Translations under genes and position numbers: made by a program | In this document: positions 19,795 to 28,269 of the stretch, one piece after another | How positions within the stretch are numbered: the stretch's first letter is position 1 | Layout: each line of letters opens with the position of its first letter | Source of the DNA: an uncultured Rhodospirillales bacterium | Lineage (GTDB): Bacteria > Pseudomonadota > Alphaproteobacteria > Rhodospirillales > UBA2165 | Direction: 5' to 3' | Length of the DNA stretch: 64,000 bases | NCBI GenBank assembly: GCA_913055735.1 | Contig: CAJXKD010000002.1 | Location: 536,150 to 600,149, forward strand | Notes under the pieces: model-generated | The model's database searches: none | What the model was told of the DNA's origin: nothing | What the model saw: the letters and a program-made list of their open reading frames with translations, nothing else

Positions 19795-20148
19795 AACCGC
19801 TCTAATTCATTCTTTTCTTATGTATGCGGTAGGAAAAATTAGAAAAAAATTCAAAAAATGATTGCTACGCATGCTACGCTTTTGCTATAAATTTTCGTCA
19901 TGATCGGAAGAGATGCGCCCGCGGCCCGCCGCGGGCGGTTTCGTTTCCGGCTTCGCATAGAAATATCAAACACATAACGCTGGCGAGCGAATGGCGCGGC
20001 CCTTTCCGGGCGGCGCCATTTTCATATGTCCGCATCGAATTCCCGCCGCCGGTCGTCCGAGTCTCGCCGGCGGCGTGTCGCCGTAGCCATGCGGCACGGT
20101 GTTTCCTGACTGACCCATCCGTGACAAATCAATTTGGAGTAAAAGACA
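19795..20148. other. Intergenic region between ornithine aminotransferase and the tail-fibre-like genes
   Basis: 354 bp without a convincing gene. It holds an AT-rich stretch (about 19800-19900), a strong hairpin at 19916-19937 and, near 20130, the ribosome binding site GGAG for the next gene. The change to AT-rich sequence marks the left boundary of the atypical block. Confidence 0.6.
19916..19945 (+). terminator. Intrinsic terminator after rocF-rocD
   Basis: CGCCCGCGGC and GCCGCGGGCG form a 10-bp GC-rich stem around CC (a slightly larger loop in practice), followed by GTTTCGTTT. It lies about 120 nt downstream of ornithine aminotransferase. Confidence 0.75.
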
Positions 20149-21243
20149 ATGGCTGACCAATCAATATGTGACGCGGAAGAACTTCTCCTCAAAAGGAGTG
20201 TAACGTTCTCAGAGCTCCGCGATGCCATTCGCGGCGACGCGAGTGACGCAACTTTCGAAAACCTACTGTTCAACCCGGACTTTGCCATCTCCCAACGCGG
20301 TGCGACGTTCGATTCAACGACATTCCAGGCTAACAACGACGGCAACTATACCTTCGATCGCTGGGTTCTGCTGAGCGATGGCAATGATATCGTGGACGTT
20401 TCCCAGGACGTGGCGAACCGTCCACCGCGCGGCAAGAACGCGGCCAAACTCGAAGTGGAAACGGCCAACAAGAAGTTCGGTCTGCTGCAAGTGCTGGAGA
20501 GTGATATCTCAGCGGCCTTCGCAAGTCAGCCAGTCTCGCTTTCGTTACAGGCAAAGATTGGGGGCAGCAACGCGACACTCGAGACGATCCGGGTCGGCAT
20601 CCTCGAATGGACGGGGACCGCGGATTCGGTGACACTCGATGTAGTAAGTGCCTGGGGTGTTGCGGGAGCAGACCCCACGTTGGCAGCGAACTGGGCCTAC
20701 CTCAATACGCCGTCGAATATCACGTTGTCGTCCAGCTACTTGAGTATCTCGGTGGAAAACGTGACCCTCGGCTCGGGGATCAACAACTTGGCCGTCTTCA
20801 TCTGGGTCGACGATACCGACGCGACCGTTGACGATCAGCTGTTCCTCGGCAACCTCAAATTGGAGGCGAATGCCGTGGCAACCGCCTTTACCGCTCCGCA
20901 GACCCCGACGGAGTTGCAACGCTGCATGCGGTATTTCCAGTTGTATAACGGCGGCTACGTGAATGTGGCCACGTCCAGCAGCGTCTGGCTCAACGTACGT
21001 TTTCCCGTCGATATGCGTGTTCCGCCGACGAAGTACGTTCCTGAAGAAATCTCACTTTCGGATGACCATGCTGTGAACTACACGTCGTCTGGAATTACCG
21101 TGCTCAGTTCAAGCGGCAACAACATGGGCGGCCGGACGGTCTTGCTCGGCGGATTTTCGGGACTGACCACCGTCGCGAATGGTCTCAGTAATACGCTTTC
21201 CTGGATCGGCGGGAACAACATTTGGCTCGACGCCGAACTCTAG
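20149..21243 (+). CDS. Phage tail-fibre-like protein, N-terminal module type B
   Basis: 364 residues. The N-terminus (MADQSICDAEELLLKRSVT, FSELRDAIRG) is shared with the gene at 22691. The rest resembles carbohydrate-binding or receptor-binding domains of phage tail fibres: NLLFNPDFAISQRGATF, a TFDRWVLL strand, and the characteristic ELQRCMRYFQLYN near residue 262. No signal peptide or membrane segment. Preceded by GGAG. It may decorate a tail-like particle, but no such particle genes are in the window. Confidence 0.68.
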   Translation: MADQSICDAEELLLKRSVTFSELRDAIRGDASDATFENLLFNPDFAISQRGATFDSTTFQANNDGNYTFDRWVLLSDGNDIVDVSQDVANRPPRGKNAAKLEVETANKKFGLLQVLESDISAAFASQPVSLSLQAKIGGSNATLETIRVGILEWTGTADSVTLDVVSAWGVAGADPTLAANWAYLNTPSNITLSSSYLSISVENVTLGSGINNLAVFIWVDDTDATVDDQLFLGNLKLEANAVATAFTAPQTPTELQRCMRYFQLYNGGYVNVATSSSVWLNVRFPVDMRVPPTKYVPEEISLSDDHAVNYTSSGITVLSSSGNNMGGRTVLLGGFSGLTTVANGLSNTLSWIGGNNIWLDAEL

Positions 21244-21394
21244 CCGCCGCACGCTTTTAACTGTTTTACCCCCTCCGGGGGGCTGCAGCATCGCAAGTCA
21301 ACTGAGCCTTTCCCCGCCGCCGGTTCTCCAGGGTCTCATCGGCGGTGGTGGGTATTCACCAGGGACCCACTCTTTCACATGAAAGGACACTTCC

Positions 21395-21674
21395 TATGAG
21401 TGACGCAACCAAAGTCATGGCCGGTACCTTCACGGCGACCGGTCAATCGCCCGCGCTCAACATCAATGGCCCCTTCAACGTCAGCGTTTCCGGGTTCGGG
21501 GTCGGGACTGTTGCATTGCAGCGCTCCTTCGACAACGGCACCAATTGGGTGACGGTGGAGAGCTACGAGACCGACGCCGAGAAGGTCGCCGACGAGCCCG
21601 AAGCCGGCGTGCAGTACCGCTTCAACTGTTCGACCTATACATCGGGCACGCTCGCGTACCGGATCAGCCAATGA
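21395..21674 (+). CDS. Small beta-rich phage-type structural protein
   Basis: 92 residues from the ATG at 21395, preceded by AAAGGACA. The sequence is beta-rich (TATGQSPALNINGPFNVSVS, ALQRSFDNGTNWVTVESY, YRFNCSTYTSGTLAYRISQ) and is of a type often encoded beside phage tail fibre genes. It overlaps the next small gene by 4 nt (ATGA at 21671). Function is not established. An in-frame upstream ATG at 21345 lacks support. Confidence 0.6.
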
Positions 21675-21844
21675 GCGTCATCCGCGATGTGGTCTGCTGC
21701 GTGACCCACGCGGTGACACGCGGCCTCACCGACAACCAATGCTGCGACGAGGGCAGCGGTCCCACCGATGGGAATGGGCTGCTGCTGGAAGACGATACCG
21801 GCTTCCTGCTCCTCGAGACCGGCGATTACCTTTTATTGGAGTAA
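21671..21844 (+). CDS. Small protein with LLLE repeats
   Basis: 57 residues starting at the ATG that overlaps the previous stop. It has two CC pairs in the N-terminal half (DVVCCVTH and DNQCCDEG) and ends in a triple repeat: GLLLED, GFLLLET, YLLLE. Such terminal LLLE repeats occur in small phage-associated proteins. It is followed after 4 nt by the next tail-fibre-like gene, so the genes are translationally close. Function unknown. Confidence 0.55.
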   Translation: MSVIRDVVCCVTHAVTRGLTDNQCCDEGSGPTDGNGLLLEDDTGFLLLETGDYLLLE

Positions 21845-21848
21845 TCAC

Positions 21849-22493
21849 ATGGCTGATCAGAAACTCTCACAACTGACCAACATCACGTCGCTCGCCGATA
21901 GCGACGAATTCTATACCACCGATCCCGACAGCAAGGCGGTCGATTATTCCGTCCTTCGCGATGCGATCAGAGCCGGTGGCTCGGGTTCCGGAAATTTCGG
22001 CTTCGGTTCCAGCAAACTGAATGTCTTTTTGCTGCATCTTAAGAATACCAGCGGATATCTCGAGCATCGTTTCCTGATGAACCCTTGGGATAATGCCTCC
22101 GCGACACCGATGTTGGGTGGTGGAATCAACGGCGCATCGACATCATTTACCGCGACGCCGGATGGGAACGATTCTACAACTCCATTTGCTGCTGGGGCGA
22201 AAATACTTTCGATCAATACCAGCAATCTTGTCTTCGACACGGCCGATCTTTCGTCAAAACTCAGTGAGATTCCGTGTCTTGGCCCCGCTGTCGTTACTAT
22301 CAATGGTACGCCGACACCCGATATTTGGGTCTACCCATCGGTCATCTCATGGAATATCAACGGAACGACCCGAACACGGCTGTATTTTGCTTTCTATGCC
22401 GGAAGTTTCACGAATCCGTTTGATCTGACCGCTACATCTTCAACCGATGAAATCCGCGTAGCCTACGCAGGGTTCTTGCCCGACTACGCTTAA
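21849..22493 (+). CDS. Phage tail-fibre-like protein, N-terminal module type A
   Basis: 214 residues from the ATG at 21849 (MADQKLSQLTNITSLADSDE), a phage tail docking-type start that is nearly identical in the gene at 23507. The body shares INGAS, GNDSTTPFAAGAKI and a C-terminal VAYAGFLPDYA with the 22691 and 23507 products. A longer frame from 21768 would overlap the LLLE gene and is rejected. Preceded by TTGGAGTAATC. No signal peptide. Receptor binding is inferred only from the family resemblance. Confidence 0.62.
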   Translation: MADQKLSQLTNITSLADSDEFYTTDPDSKAVDYSVLRDAIRAGGSGSGNFGFGSSKLNVFLLHLKNTSGYLEHRFLMNPWDNASATPMLGGGINGASTSFTATPDGNDSTTPFAAGAKILSINTSNLVFDTADLSSKLSEIPCLGPAVVTINGTPTPDIWVYPSVISWNINGTTRTRLYFAFYAGSFTNPFDLTATSSTDEIRVAYAGFLPDYA

Positions 22494-22537
22494 CGTCTAT
22501 TCAAAATCAATAAAGAAACCTCTCCCGACCCTTTAAC

Positions 22538-22690
22538 GACCGGACGCAGTTTGTTGGCTGCCGGCTGATTGTCGGCGGTGCGATGGCGCGCGCCTGTTGC
22601 TTGCGGATTCGGAATGACATTCGGCGTCGGAGGAGGAACCCACGACGTCACTTCCGCAAATTTTCAACCTCGAACTAGGAGTAACGATAA
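22538..22690 (+). repeat. Leader repeat, copy 1 (upstream of the gene at 22691)
   Basis: A non-coding block ending in the ribosome binding site. It aligns over its length with 23356-23506: shared words include GACCGG.CGCAG, GCGCGCCTG, GGCGTCGGAGGAGGAACC and ATTTTCAACCT. The repeat lies in front of genes with different N-terminal modules, which suggests duplication of a gene-plus-leader unit followed by exchange. Confidence 0.78.
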
Positions 22691-23257
22691 ATGGCCAGTA
22701 GCACTTCGATTTGTGACTCGGAAGAGCTTCTCTTGAAAAGAAATGTAACGTTCTCGGACCTCCGCGACGAAATCCGGGAAAACGGCGACACGCTTCATCT
22801 CGCTGGCATGCAGTGGGTTTCGTTCAGAATCTTAATTCGCAATAACGCTGGTACTCTTGAACACTATTTTCCTGCCAGTCCTAACTACATCGGTGTGAAC
22901 GGTGCATCTTCGACACCGAGCACATTACCGACAGGAACGAATTCTTCGACCCCATTCACGGCGGGAGCGATCCGGTACGATACATTGAACCATGTCATCA
23001 TTTTGGACACGAACTATACGGGGTTCACCGACGACCTCTCCGTGATGACGAGTGTCTACTCAGTGAGCACGGGTACGAACATTGTCGTTGCACCAGGAAT
23101 ACTGAGTTCGGACGTGAATGGCGTAACGCGAAACCGTCTCACACTCTCCTTCTACCAGACGCCGGACAGAACACTGTTCGACATCAATACGACAAACATC
23201 GAGCCCGACGAAAATGTCAACATCGGCGTTCAGGGTTTCATTCCTGTGTATGCATAG
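22691..23257 (+). CDS. Phage tail-fibre-like protein, N-terminal module type B
   Basis: 188 residues. The first ~30 residues (ICDSEELLLKRNVTFSDLRD) match the 20149 product almost word for word and are also conserved at DNA level, while the body matches the type A proteins instead (GVNGASSTPS, NSSTPFTAGAI, VQGFIPVYA). It is therefore a hybrid. AT-richer than flanking chromosomal genes. Preceded by AGGAG. Function inferred as a surface or receptor-binding subunit. Confidence 0.62.
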   Translation: MASSTSICDSEELLLKRNVTFSDLRDEIRENGDTLHLAGMQWVSFRILIRNNAGTLEHYFPASPNYIGVNGASSTPSTLPTGTNSSTPFTAGAIRYDTLNHVIILDTNYTGFTDDLSVMTSVYSVSTGTNIVVAPGILSSDVNGVTRNRLTLSFYQTPDRTLFDINTTNIEPDENVNIGVQGFIPVYA

Positions 23258-23355
23258 CAACTACATCGGAAAGACACCCGGTTTCATAGAATGCCGGATC
23301 AATTCGCGTCTCACCTAGTTATAGATCCAGCAACAAATCTCTCTTAATCCCCAGC

Positions 23356-23506
23356 GACCGGGCGCAGGTACTTGGTTGCCGACCGATTGTTGGCTGCACA
23401 ATGACGCGCGCCTGCTCTCTTGAGGAGCGGGGGCGTTCGGCGTCGGAGGAGGAACCACGACGCCACTTTCCACAGATTTTCAACCTTGATTCAGGAGGAA
23501 CGACCA
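23356..23506 (+). repeat. Leader repeat, copy 2 (upstream of the gene at 23507)
   Basis: Second copy of the block at 22538-22690, again ending directly at the start codon with a strong AGGAGG ribosome binding site. Differences are scattered, including an indel near the middle, so the duplication is not recent. Confidence 0.78.
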
Positions 23507-24151
23507 ATGGCTGACCAAAAACTATCGCAACTAACCAACATCATGTCGCTTGCCGACACTAACGAGTTTTACGTCACCGATCCTGATAGCAAGGCGGTGG
23601 ACTATTCCGTGCTTCGGGATGCAATCCGTAATGATACAGGAGAAGGCAGCAAACTCGGTCTCGGTGTTGGCCGCTGGAATGCCTTTACATTTTATATTGC
23701 CCGGATAGGCGCCACGACAGATTTTCGGCACTACTTCCGGAATACGGTTACGGAACTCGGCAGTCTACCATTTGCCGGGGCGATCAACGGTGCGTCGACT
23801 TCTGTCACCACGACGCCGTCGGGTAACGATAGCACCACGGCGTTTGCGGCCGGCGCAAAGATTAGTAGCGCGTCTACGAACAGAATTCTGTTGAACACTG
23901 CTTCGATGGTGGAAGCAAATAATGCCAGCATTGCCGCGATCGCGACAATGCAGACCAACACCACGGATACCGATGTACGGTGTGTCTTGGCCAGGCGTAA
24001 TGTCGACGTCAACGGCACAACGCGATATTGGCTCACACTCGAATTTTATGATGCCGCAACGCATGCTGCGTTCAACATCGATACGACAAACTTCGACACT
24101 GCCGAGCAAGTTGCCGTTCAAGTTGTCGGCTTCCTTCCCGACTACAGCTGA
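23507..24151 (+). CDS. Phage tail-fibre-like protein, N-terminal module type A
   Basis: 214 residues from the ATG at 23507 (MADQKLSQLTNIMSLADTNE), preceded by CAGGAGGAACGACC. Same length and plan as the 21849 product: identical DPDSKAVDYSVLRDAIR in the module, then INGAS, GNDSTTAFAAGAKI and the C-terminal VVGFLPDYS. The middle of the protein is the most diverged part. It is the last gene of the set and is followed by a terminator. Confidence 0.62.
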   Translation: MADQKLSQLTNIMSLADTNEFYVTDPDSKAVDYSVLRDAIRNDTGEGSKLGLGVGRWNAFTFYIARIGATTDFRHYFRNTVTELGSLPFAGAINGASTSVTTTPSGNDSTTAFAAGAKISSASTNRILLNTASMVEANNASIAAIATMQTNTTDTDVRCVLARRNVDVNGTTRYWLTLEFYDAATHAAFNIDTTNFDTAEQVAVQVVGFLPDYS

Positions 24152-24177
24152 CGCAAACACAAATTAGAAAATTAGCC

Positions 24178-24222
24178 ACCCCCCGGGGTGTCCGAGCGAT
24201 CGGGCCTCCGGGGGTCTTTTTT
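24178..24222 (+). terminator. Intrinsic terminator after the tail-fibre-like genes
   Basis: CCCCCGG (from 24179) pairs with CCGGGGG (24208-24214), followed by TCTTTTTT. It closes the block and protects the convergent channel gene. Confidence 0.85.
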
Positions 24223-24239
24223 GTGCCTAAAATTTGGGT

Positions 24240-25424
24240 TTAGCCGGATGGCGAATTGACGACACCGGTGGTGGCATCGTCGAGGATCGCCAGACGGCTT
24301 TCCAGCACCTCGCGTACCCGGTCGCCGAGATCGGGATGCATGTCGACCAATTGCCAGAAATTTTCCGCCGACAGTTCGAGCAACTGACAATCGGTGAGCG
24401 AGACGATATCGGCACGGCGCACCGAGTCGCTCAACAGGCCAACCTCGCCGAAAAAGTCACCGGGCCCGAGGTGGATGGGGGTGGGGTGGATGTCGGCCTC
24501 GAGCTCGCCGGAGATCACGAAGAACATACTTTCCGCCGGCTCGCCGACCCGCACCACCGCGTGGCGCGGCGGCACCACGAGAGGATGCAGCAGATTGACG
24601 ATCTCGGCGATCTGCGCGGCGTCCATTTCCTCGAACAACGGCACCTTGGCGACCAGCCGCCAGTTGACGATGAACTCGTGTTTGCGGATTTCGTTCGAGA
24701 AGCCGATGGCAATAACGCCGGTCGGCAGAGCGAACATGCCAATACCGACGATCATGGTAACCGCGCCGACGAGCTTACCGAGGGGCGTGATCGGCGTGAC
24801 GTCGCCGTAACCGACCGTGGTCAAGGTTGCGAGACCCCACCACATAGCCTCCGGGATGCTGCCGAATTTATCTGGCTGCACCTCGTGCTCGAGGATGTAG
24901 AGGATGCTCGACGACAGAACCAACGCCATCAGCATGATGAACACGGCCGCGGTCAACGCCTTCGATTGTGCCCGCATCACATTGCCGATGATCGCGAGGG
25001 CCGGCGAATAGCGGGTCAACTTTAACAGCCGGAGAAGCCGAAAGACCCGCAGCACGCGGAGATCGAGAGTAATAAAGAAACCGAGATAGAACGGCAGAAT
25101 GGCCAACAGATCGACAATGGCCATGGGGGTGGCCATGTATTTGAGGCGGCCGAGGATCGGGTGCTTGTAGTCGTTGCCGTGATCCGCCGTGCAGGCCCAG
25201 ACGCGCAGCAGGTATTCCACCGAAAAGATGAGCACGGAGATGACGTCGAAGGCGTCGAACAGCGGGCCGTGCACCACGGCTAGCGACGGCACGGATTCCA
25301 GAATGACCGCGATCACGTTGGCCGAGATCAAGACGATCATGAAGCGGTCGAACCAGTACCCGTAGTGATCGCCCGGGACGGATAGTTCGAGAAAGGCGTA
25401 TGTACGGCGGCGCAGCTTTTCCAT
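24240..25424 (-). CDS. Voltage-type potassium channel with C-terminal cyclic-nucleotide-binding domain
   Basis: 394 residues. Six membrane segments are visible between about residues 20 and 240, including an S4 helix with regularly spaced Arg (LRVLRVFRLLRLLKL), the K+ selectivity filter TTVGYGD near residue 205, and an S6 (GAVTMIVGIGMFALPTGVIA). Residues ~265-385 form a cyclic-nucleotide-binding domain with the phosphate-binding cassette FGEVGLLSDSVRRADI, where the Glu and Arg needed for cAMP/cGMP are present. This is the plan of bacterial CNG-type K+ channels such as MloK1. It is convergent with the tail-fibre-like block. Confidence 0.92.
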   Translation of the reverse strand: MEKLRRRTYAFLELSVPGDHYGYWFDRFMIVLISANVIAVILESVPSLAVVHGPLFDAFDVISVLIFSVEYLLRVWACTADHGNDYKHPILGRLKYMATPMAIVDLLAILPFYLGFFITLDLRVLRVFRLLRLLKLTRYSPALAIIGNVMRAQSKALTAAVFIMLMALVLSSSILYILEHEVQPDKFGSIPEAMWWGLATLTTVGYGDVTPITPLGKLVGAVTMIVGIGMFALPTGVIAIGFSNEIRKHEFIVNWRLVAKVPLFEEMDAAQIAEIVNLLHPLVVPPRHAVVRVGEPAESMFFVISGELEADIHPTPIHLGPGDFFGEVGLLSDSVRRADIVSLTDCQLLELSAENFWQLVDMHPDLGDRVREVLESRLAILDDATTGVVNSPSG

Positions 25425-25436
25425 AACGGCTTTTAG

Positions 25437-26747
25437 TTATGCCCCATTGGTGCGGGCGAGGGCTTGATCCAGGTCACGGATCAGATCGTCCGCGCTTTCT
25501 AATCCGACAGATAGGCGAATGACATCGGGCCCCGCGCCGGCGGCCACTTGCTGGTCCTCGGTAAGTTGGCGATGGGTCGTGGAGGCTGGATGAATAATCA
25601 AGCTGCGCGTATCCCCTACATTGGCTAGATGGGAAAACAACTCGACGCCTTCAACCACGCGCACGCCCGCGTCAAACCCACCCTTGAGCCCGAAGGTGAA
25701 CACCGCACCCGGGCCTTTGGGCAGATACTTCTTGGCGAGCGCGTGATAACGGCTCTCGGGGAGGCCAGCGTACGAGACCCAAGCGACGGCGGGGTGCTTG
25801 TCGAGGAACGCGGCGACGGCCTGCGCATTCTCGACGTGGCGCTGCATACGGAGATGCAGGGTTTCGATCCCGGTGATGGTCATGAAGGCGTTCATCGGTG
25901 CCATGGTCGGCCCGAAATCGCGCAAGGCAACGGCCCGGGCCTTGGTGGTGAAGCCGAAGTCGCCGAAGGTCTCGTAGAAGGTGAGCCCGTGATAGGCGGG
26001 ATCCGGTTCCGTCATGGATGGGAACTTGCCGCCCTTGGTCCAATCGAATTGTCCCGATTCAACGATCACGCCGCCCATGGAGGTGCCGTGCCCCGACAGA
26101 TATTTCGTCGTCGAGTGGATGACGATGTCGGCCCCCCATTCCAACGGTCGGCACAGATAGGGGGAGGCGAGGGTATTGTCGACGATCACCGGGATCCCCG
26201 CCTCGCGGGCGATCTCGGCGATGGGCTCGAGGTCCACGACCATGCCGCCGGGATTAGCCAGCACTTCGAGGAAGATCGCCTTGGTCTTGCCGGTGATCGC
26301 GTTCTTGAAGTTCTCCGGGTCGTGGGGATCGACGAACGTGCAGTTCCACCCCAATCGCTTGAAGCTGTGACCGAATTGGGTCACTGACCCGCCATAGAGA
26401 TTGCGCGAGGCGACGAAATGATCGCCGGGCTCCAACAACGTGAAGAAGGTGACGAACTGGGCGGCGTGCCCCGACGCGGCCGCTAAAGCGGCGCGGCCGT
26501 TTTCCAGGCTCGCTACCCGTTCCTCGAGGACCGAGACGGTCGGATTGCCGAGGCGGGAATAGATGAAGCCGAAGCGTGACAGGTTGAACAGATCGGCAGC
26601 GTGCTCCGTGTCTTCGAACACGTAAGACGTCGTTTGATAGATGGGTGTGTTGCGCGCGCCGGTGATGGGATCGGGACGGGCGCCGGCGTGAATGGCTTTG
26701 GTGTCGAAGCCGAAACCGGCTGGCGCGTCCGGGCCATCGTCGCTCAT
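25437..26747 (-). CDS. metY: O-acetylhomoserine aminocarboxypropyltransferase (sulfhydrylase)
   Basis: 436 residues, size typical of MetY/CysD. PLP enzyme of the Cys/Met metabolism family: SRLGNPTVSVLEERVASLE, ASGHAAQFVTFF, VIVDNTLASPYLCRP and the Schiff-base Lys in HSTTKYLSGHGTSMGG, then SLIIHPASTTHRQLT near the C-terminus. Makes homocysteine directly from O-acetylhomoserine and sulfide. Strong AGGAGAG ribosome binding site. Lies 26 nt after the CoA-binding protein gene; no SAM riboswitch fits in that gap. Confidence 0.93.
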   Translation of the reverse strand: MSDDGPDAPAGFGFDTKAIHAGARPDPITGARNTPIYQTTSYVFEDTEHAADLFNLSRFGFIYSRLGNPTVSVLEERVASLENGRAALAAASGHAAQFVTFFTLLEPGDHFVASRNLYGGSVTQFGHSFKRLGWNCTFVDPHDPENFKNAITGKTKAIFLEVLANPGGMVVDLEPIAEIAREAGIPVIVDNTLASPYLCRPLEWGADIVIHSTTKYLSGHGTSMGGVIVESGQFDWTKGGKFPSMTEPDPAYHGLTFYETFGDFGFTTKARAVALRDFGPTMAPMNAFMTITGIETLHLRMQRHVENAQAVAAFLDKHPAVAWVSYAGLPESRYHALAKKYLPKGPGAVFTFGLKGGFDAGVRVVEGVELFSHLANVGDTRSLIIHPASTTHRQLTEDQQVAAGAGPDVIRLSVGLESADDLIRDLDQALARTNGA

Positions 26748-26773
26748 TCTGTCTCTCCTGGTTGCGCGTTCTG

Positions 26774-27271
26774 CTAGGGGCGTGCTTTCGGCCGTTTGGC
26801 CGAGATGATCCCGGAGTTTACACCCGACCAGCCGAGTTCCGTAAACAGCCGGCCATATTCGATCTTGGGGCAGCGGTCCATTACCACCTTGAGACCGGCT
26901 GCCCGCGCCCGCTCGGCGGCTGCCTCGTTGACCACGCCCAACTGCATCCAGATGACGGTGATGCCTTTTTCCTTAGCGCAGCCGATGGCGTCGTCGGTGA
27001 TCGGTCCGGCGGCGTCGGAGTTGCGGAAGACATCGACCATGTCGATGCGGTCGGGGACGTCCGCGAGGGAGGCGTAGACTTTCTCACCGAGGATCTCGGT
27101 GCCGGCGGCGCGGGGATTCACTGGGATCACCCGGTACCCCTTGCGCTGCAGGTATTTCATTGCGAAATGGCTGGGCCGCACCCAATCGGGGCTCGCGCCG
27201 ACCATGGCGATGGTGCGGACGGCGCCGAGGATTTCGCGCAGATAATCGTCGCTATAAGTCGTCGTGGTCAC
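26774..27271 (-). CDS. CoA-binding domain protein (YccU-like)
   Basis: 165 residues from a GTG start at 27271. A single Rossmann-like CoA-binding domain: IAMVGASPDWVRPSHFAMKY, GYRVIPVNPRAAGTEILGEK and DMVDVFRNSDAAGPITDDAI are the standard blocks. These small proteins resemble the N-terminal part of acyl-CoA synthetase alpha subunits but lack catalysis; role unknown. It is 6 nt after the enoyl-CoA hydratase gene and 26 nt before metY, so the three are one operon. Confidence 0.85.
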   Translation of the reverse strand: MTTTTYSDDYLREILGAVRTIAMVGASPDWVRPSHFAMKYLQRKGYRVIPVNPRAAGTEILGEKVYASLADVPDRIDMVDVFRNSDAAGPITDDAIGCAKEKGITVIWMQLGVVNEAAAERARAAGLKVVMDRCPKIEYGRLFTELGWSGVNSGIISAKRPKARP

Positions 27272-27277
27272 GGGCGG

Positions 27278-28078
27278 TTAGCGATCCTGCCATTCGGGGG
27301 GCCGTTTCTGCAGGAAGGCGTCGATACCTTCCTGGGCGTCGTGGGCCTGCATGTTGCGCGCCATAATGTCGCTGGTGAAGTCGTAGGCCTCGACCAGATC
27401 CATTTCCATTTGCTTGTAAAAGGCGCCCTTACCGGTCGAGATGGTCAGGGTCGAGCGCCCGGCGATACTCTCGGCGAACTCGGCGACCGTCTCGTCGAGC
27501 TTTTCGGTCGGCACCACCCGGTTGACGAGCCCGAAACGCAGGGCGGTGTTCGCGTCCACCAATTCCCCCATCAACAACATCTCCATAGCGGCCTTGCGGC
27601 CGACGGCGCGGGTCAGCGCCACCATCGGTGTCGAGCAGAACAGCCCATTGGTTACGCCAGGCGTGCCGAAACGCGCCGTATCGGCGGCAACGGCAAGATC
27701 GCAGGCGGCAACCAGCTGGCACCCGGCGGCAGTGGCGATGCCGTGTACCCGGGCGATGACCGGCTGCGGCATCTGGGTGATCGTGGTCATCATGCGCGAG
27801 CATTGCCGGAACAGGGCGTGAATGGCGTCGTAGCTGGAATCGGCCCGCATTTCCTTGAGGTCGTGCCCCGAGGAGAAGACCGGGCCGTTGGCGGCGATGA
27901 CCACGACACGCACCGATTTGTCCTTGGCGATGGCGTCGAACTGGTCCTGAAGGGCGCTCAACATGGCGGTCGAGAGGGGATTGCGCCGCTCCGGCCGGTT
28001 GAGGGTGAGGGTGCAGATACCGTCGCGGTCGTCCCGCAACAGGATCGCTTCGTTTGTTCCGCTGCCGTCTGGCATCAT
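27278..28078 (-). CDS. Enoyl-CoA hydratase/isomerase family protein
   Basis: 266 residues, crotonase fold. TLTLNRPERRNPLSTAM, GPVFSSGHDLKEMR (oxyanion hole) and GIATAAGCQLVAACDLAVAA are the conserved blocks; the two catalytic Glu of true hydratases fall at QLVAACDL (A/C in place of E) and near MLLMGELVDANTA, so at least one catalytic Glu is replaced. It may act on an unusual acyl-CoA rather than as a classical hydratase. First gene of a three-gene operon with the CoA-binding protein and metY. Confidence 0.85.
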   Translation of the reverse strand: MMPDGSGTNEAILLRDDRDGICTLTLNRPERRNPLSTAMLSALQDQFDAIAKDKSVRVVVIAANGPVFSSGHDLKEMRADSSYDAIHALFRQCSRMMTTITQMPQPVIARVHGIATAAGCQLVAACDLAVAADTARFGTPGVTNGLFCSTPMVALTRAVGRKAAMEMLLMGELVDANTALRFGLVNRVVPTEKLDETVAEFAESIAGRSTLTISTGKGAFYKQMEMDLVEAYDFTSDIMARNMQAHDAQEGIDAFLQKRPPEWQDR

Positions 28079-28228
28079 CTCCTCCCTTATTTCCCAACAG
28101 ATACAACAATCCGGCTTTGCGCGCCGATCCGCAAGGGGGTAAAAACCCCGGCGTATCCTCCTTTGACCTCATTTTGAGGTATTATATTACCGCAATTCTA
28201 AGTTATTCAAATTAGGCGTTTTTTGGCG

Positions 28229-28256
28229 TTGACAGTGAGATTTGTGGTGGCATACT
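28229..28256 (+). promoter_or_regulatory. Sigma-70 promoter of rplM-rpsI
   Basis: A consensus TTGACA (28229-28234), a 16-nt spacer and CATACT (28251-28256, 4 of 6 to TATAAT) lie about 100 nt upstream of rplM in the right orientation. A second, weaker pair (TTGACC and TATATT, near 28165-28190) lies upstream. Confidence 0.68.
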
Positions 28257-28269
28257 CCGCGCCTCGTCG

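Noticed and set aside
20149..24151. A complete prophage
   Set aside because: No integrase, portal, capsid, terminase, tail sheath or lysis gene is visible in or around the block.
26748..26773. SAM riboswitch ahead of metY
   Set aside because: Only 26 nt separate metY from the preceding gene, too short for such an element.
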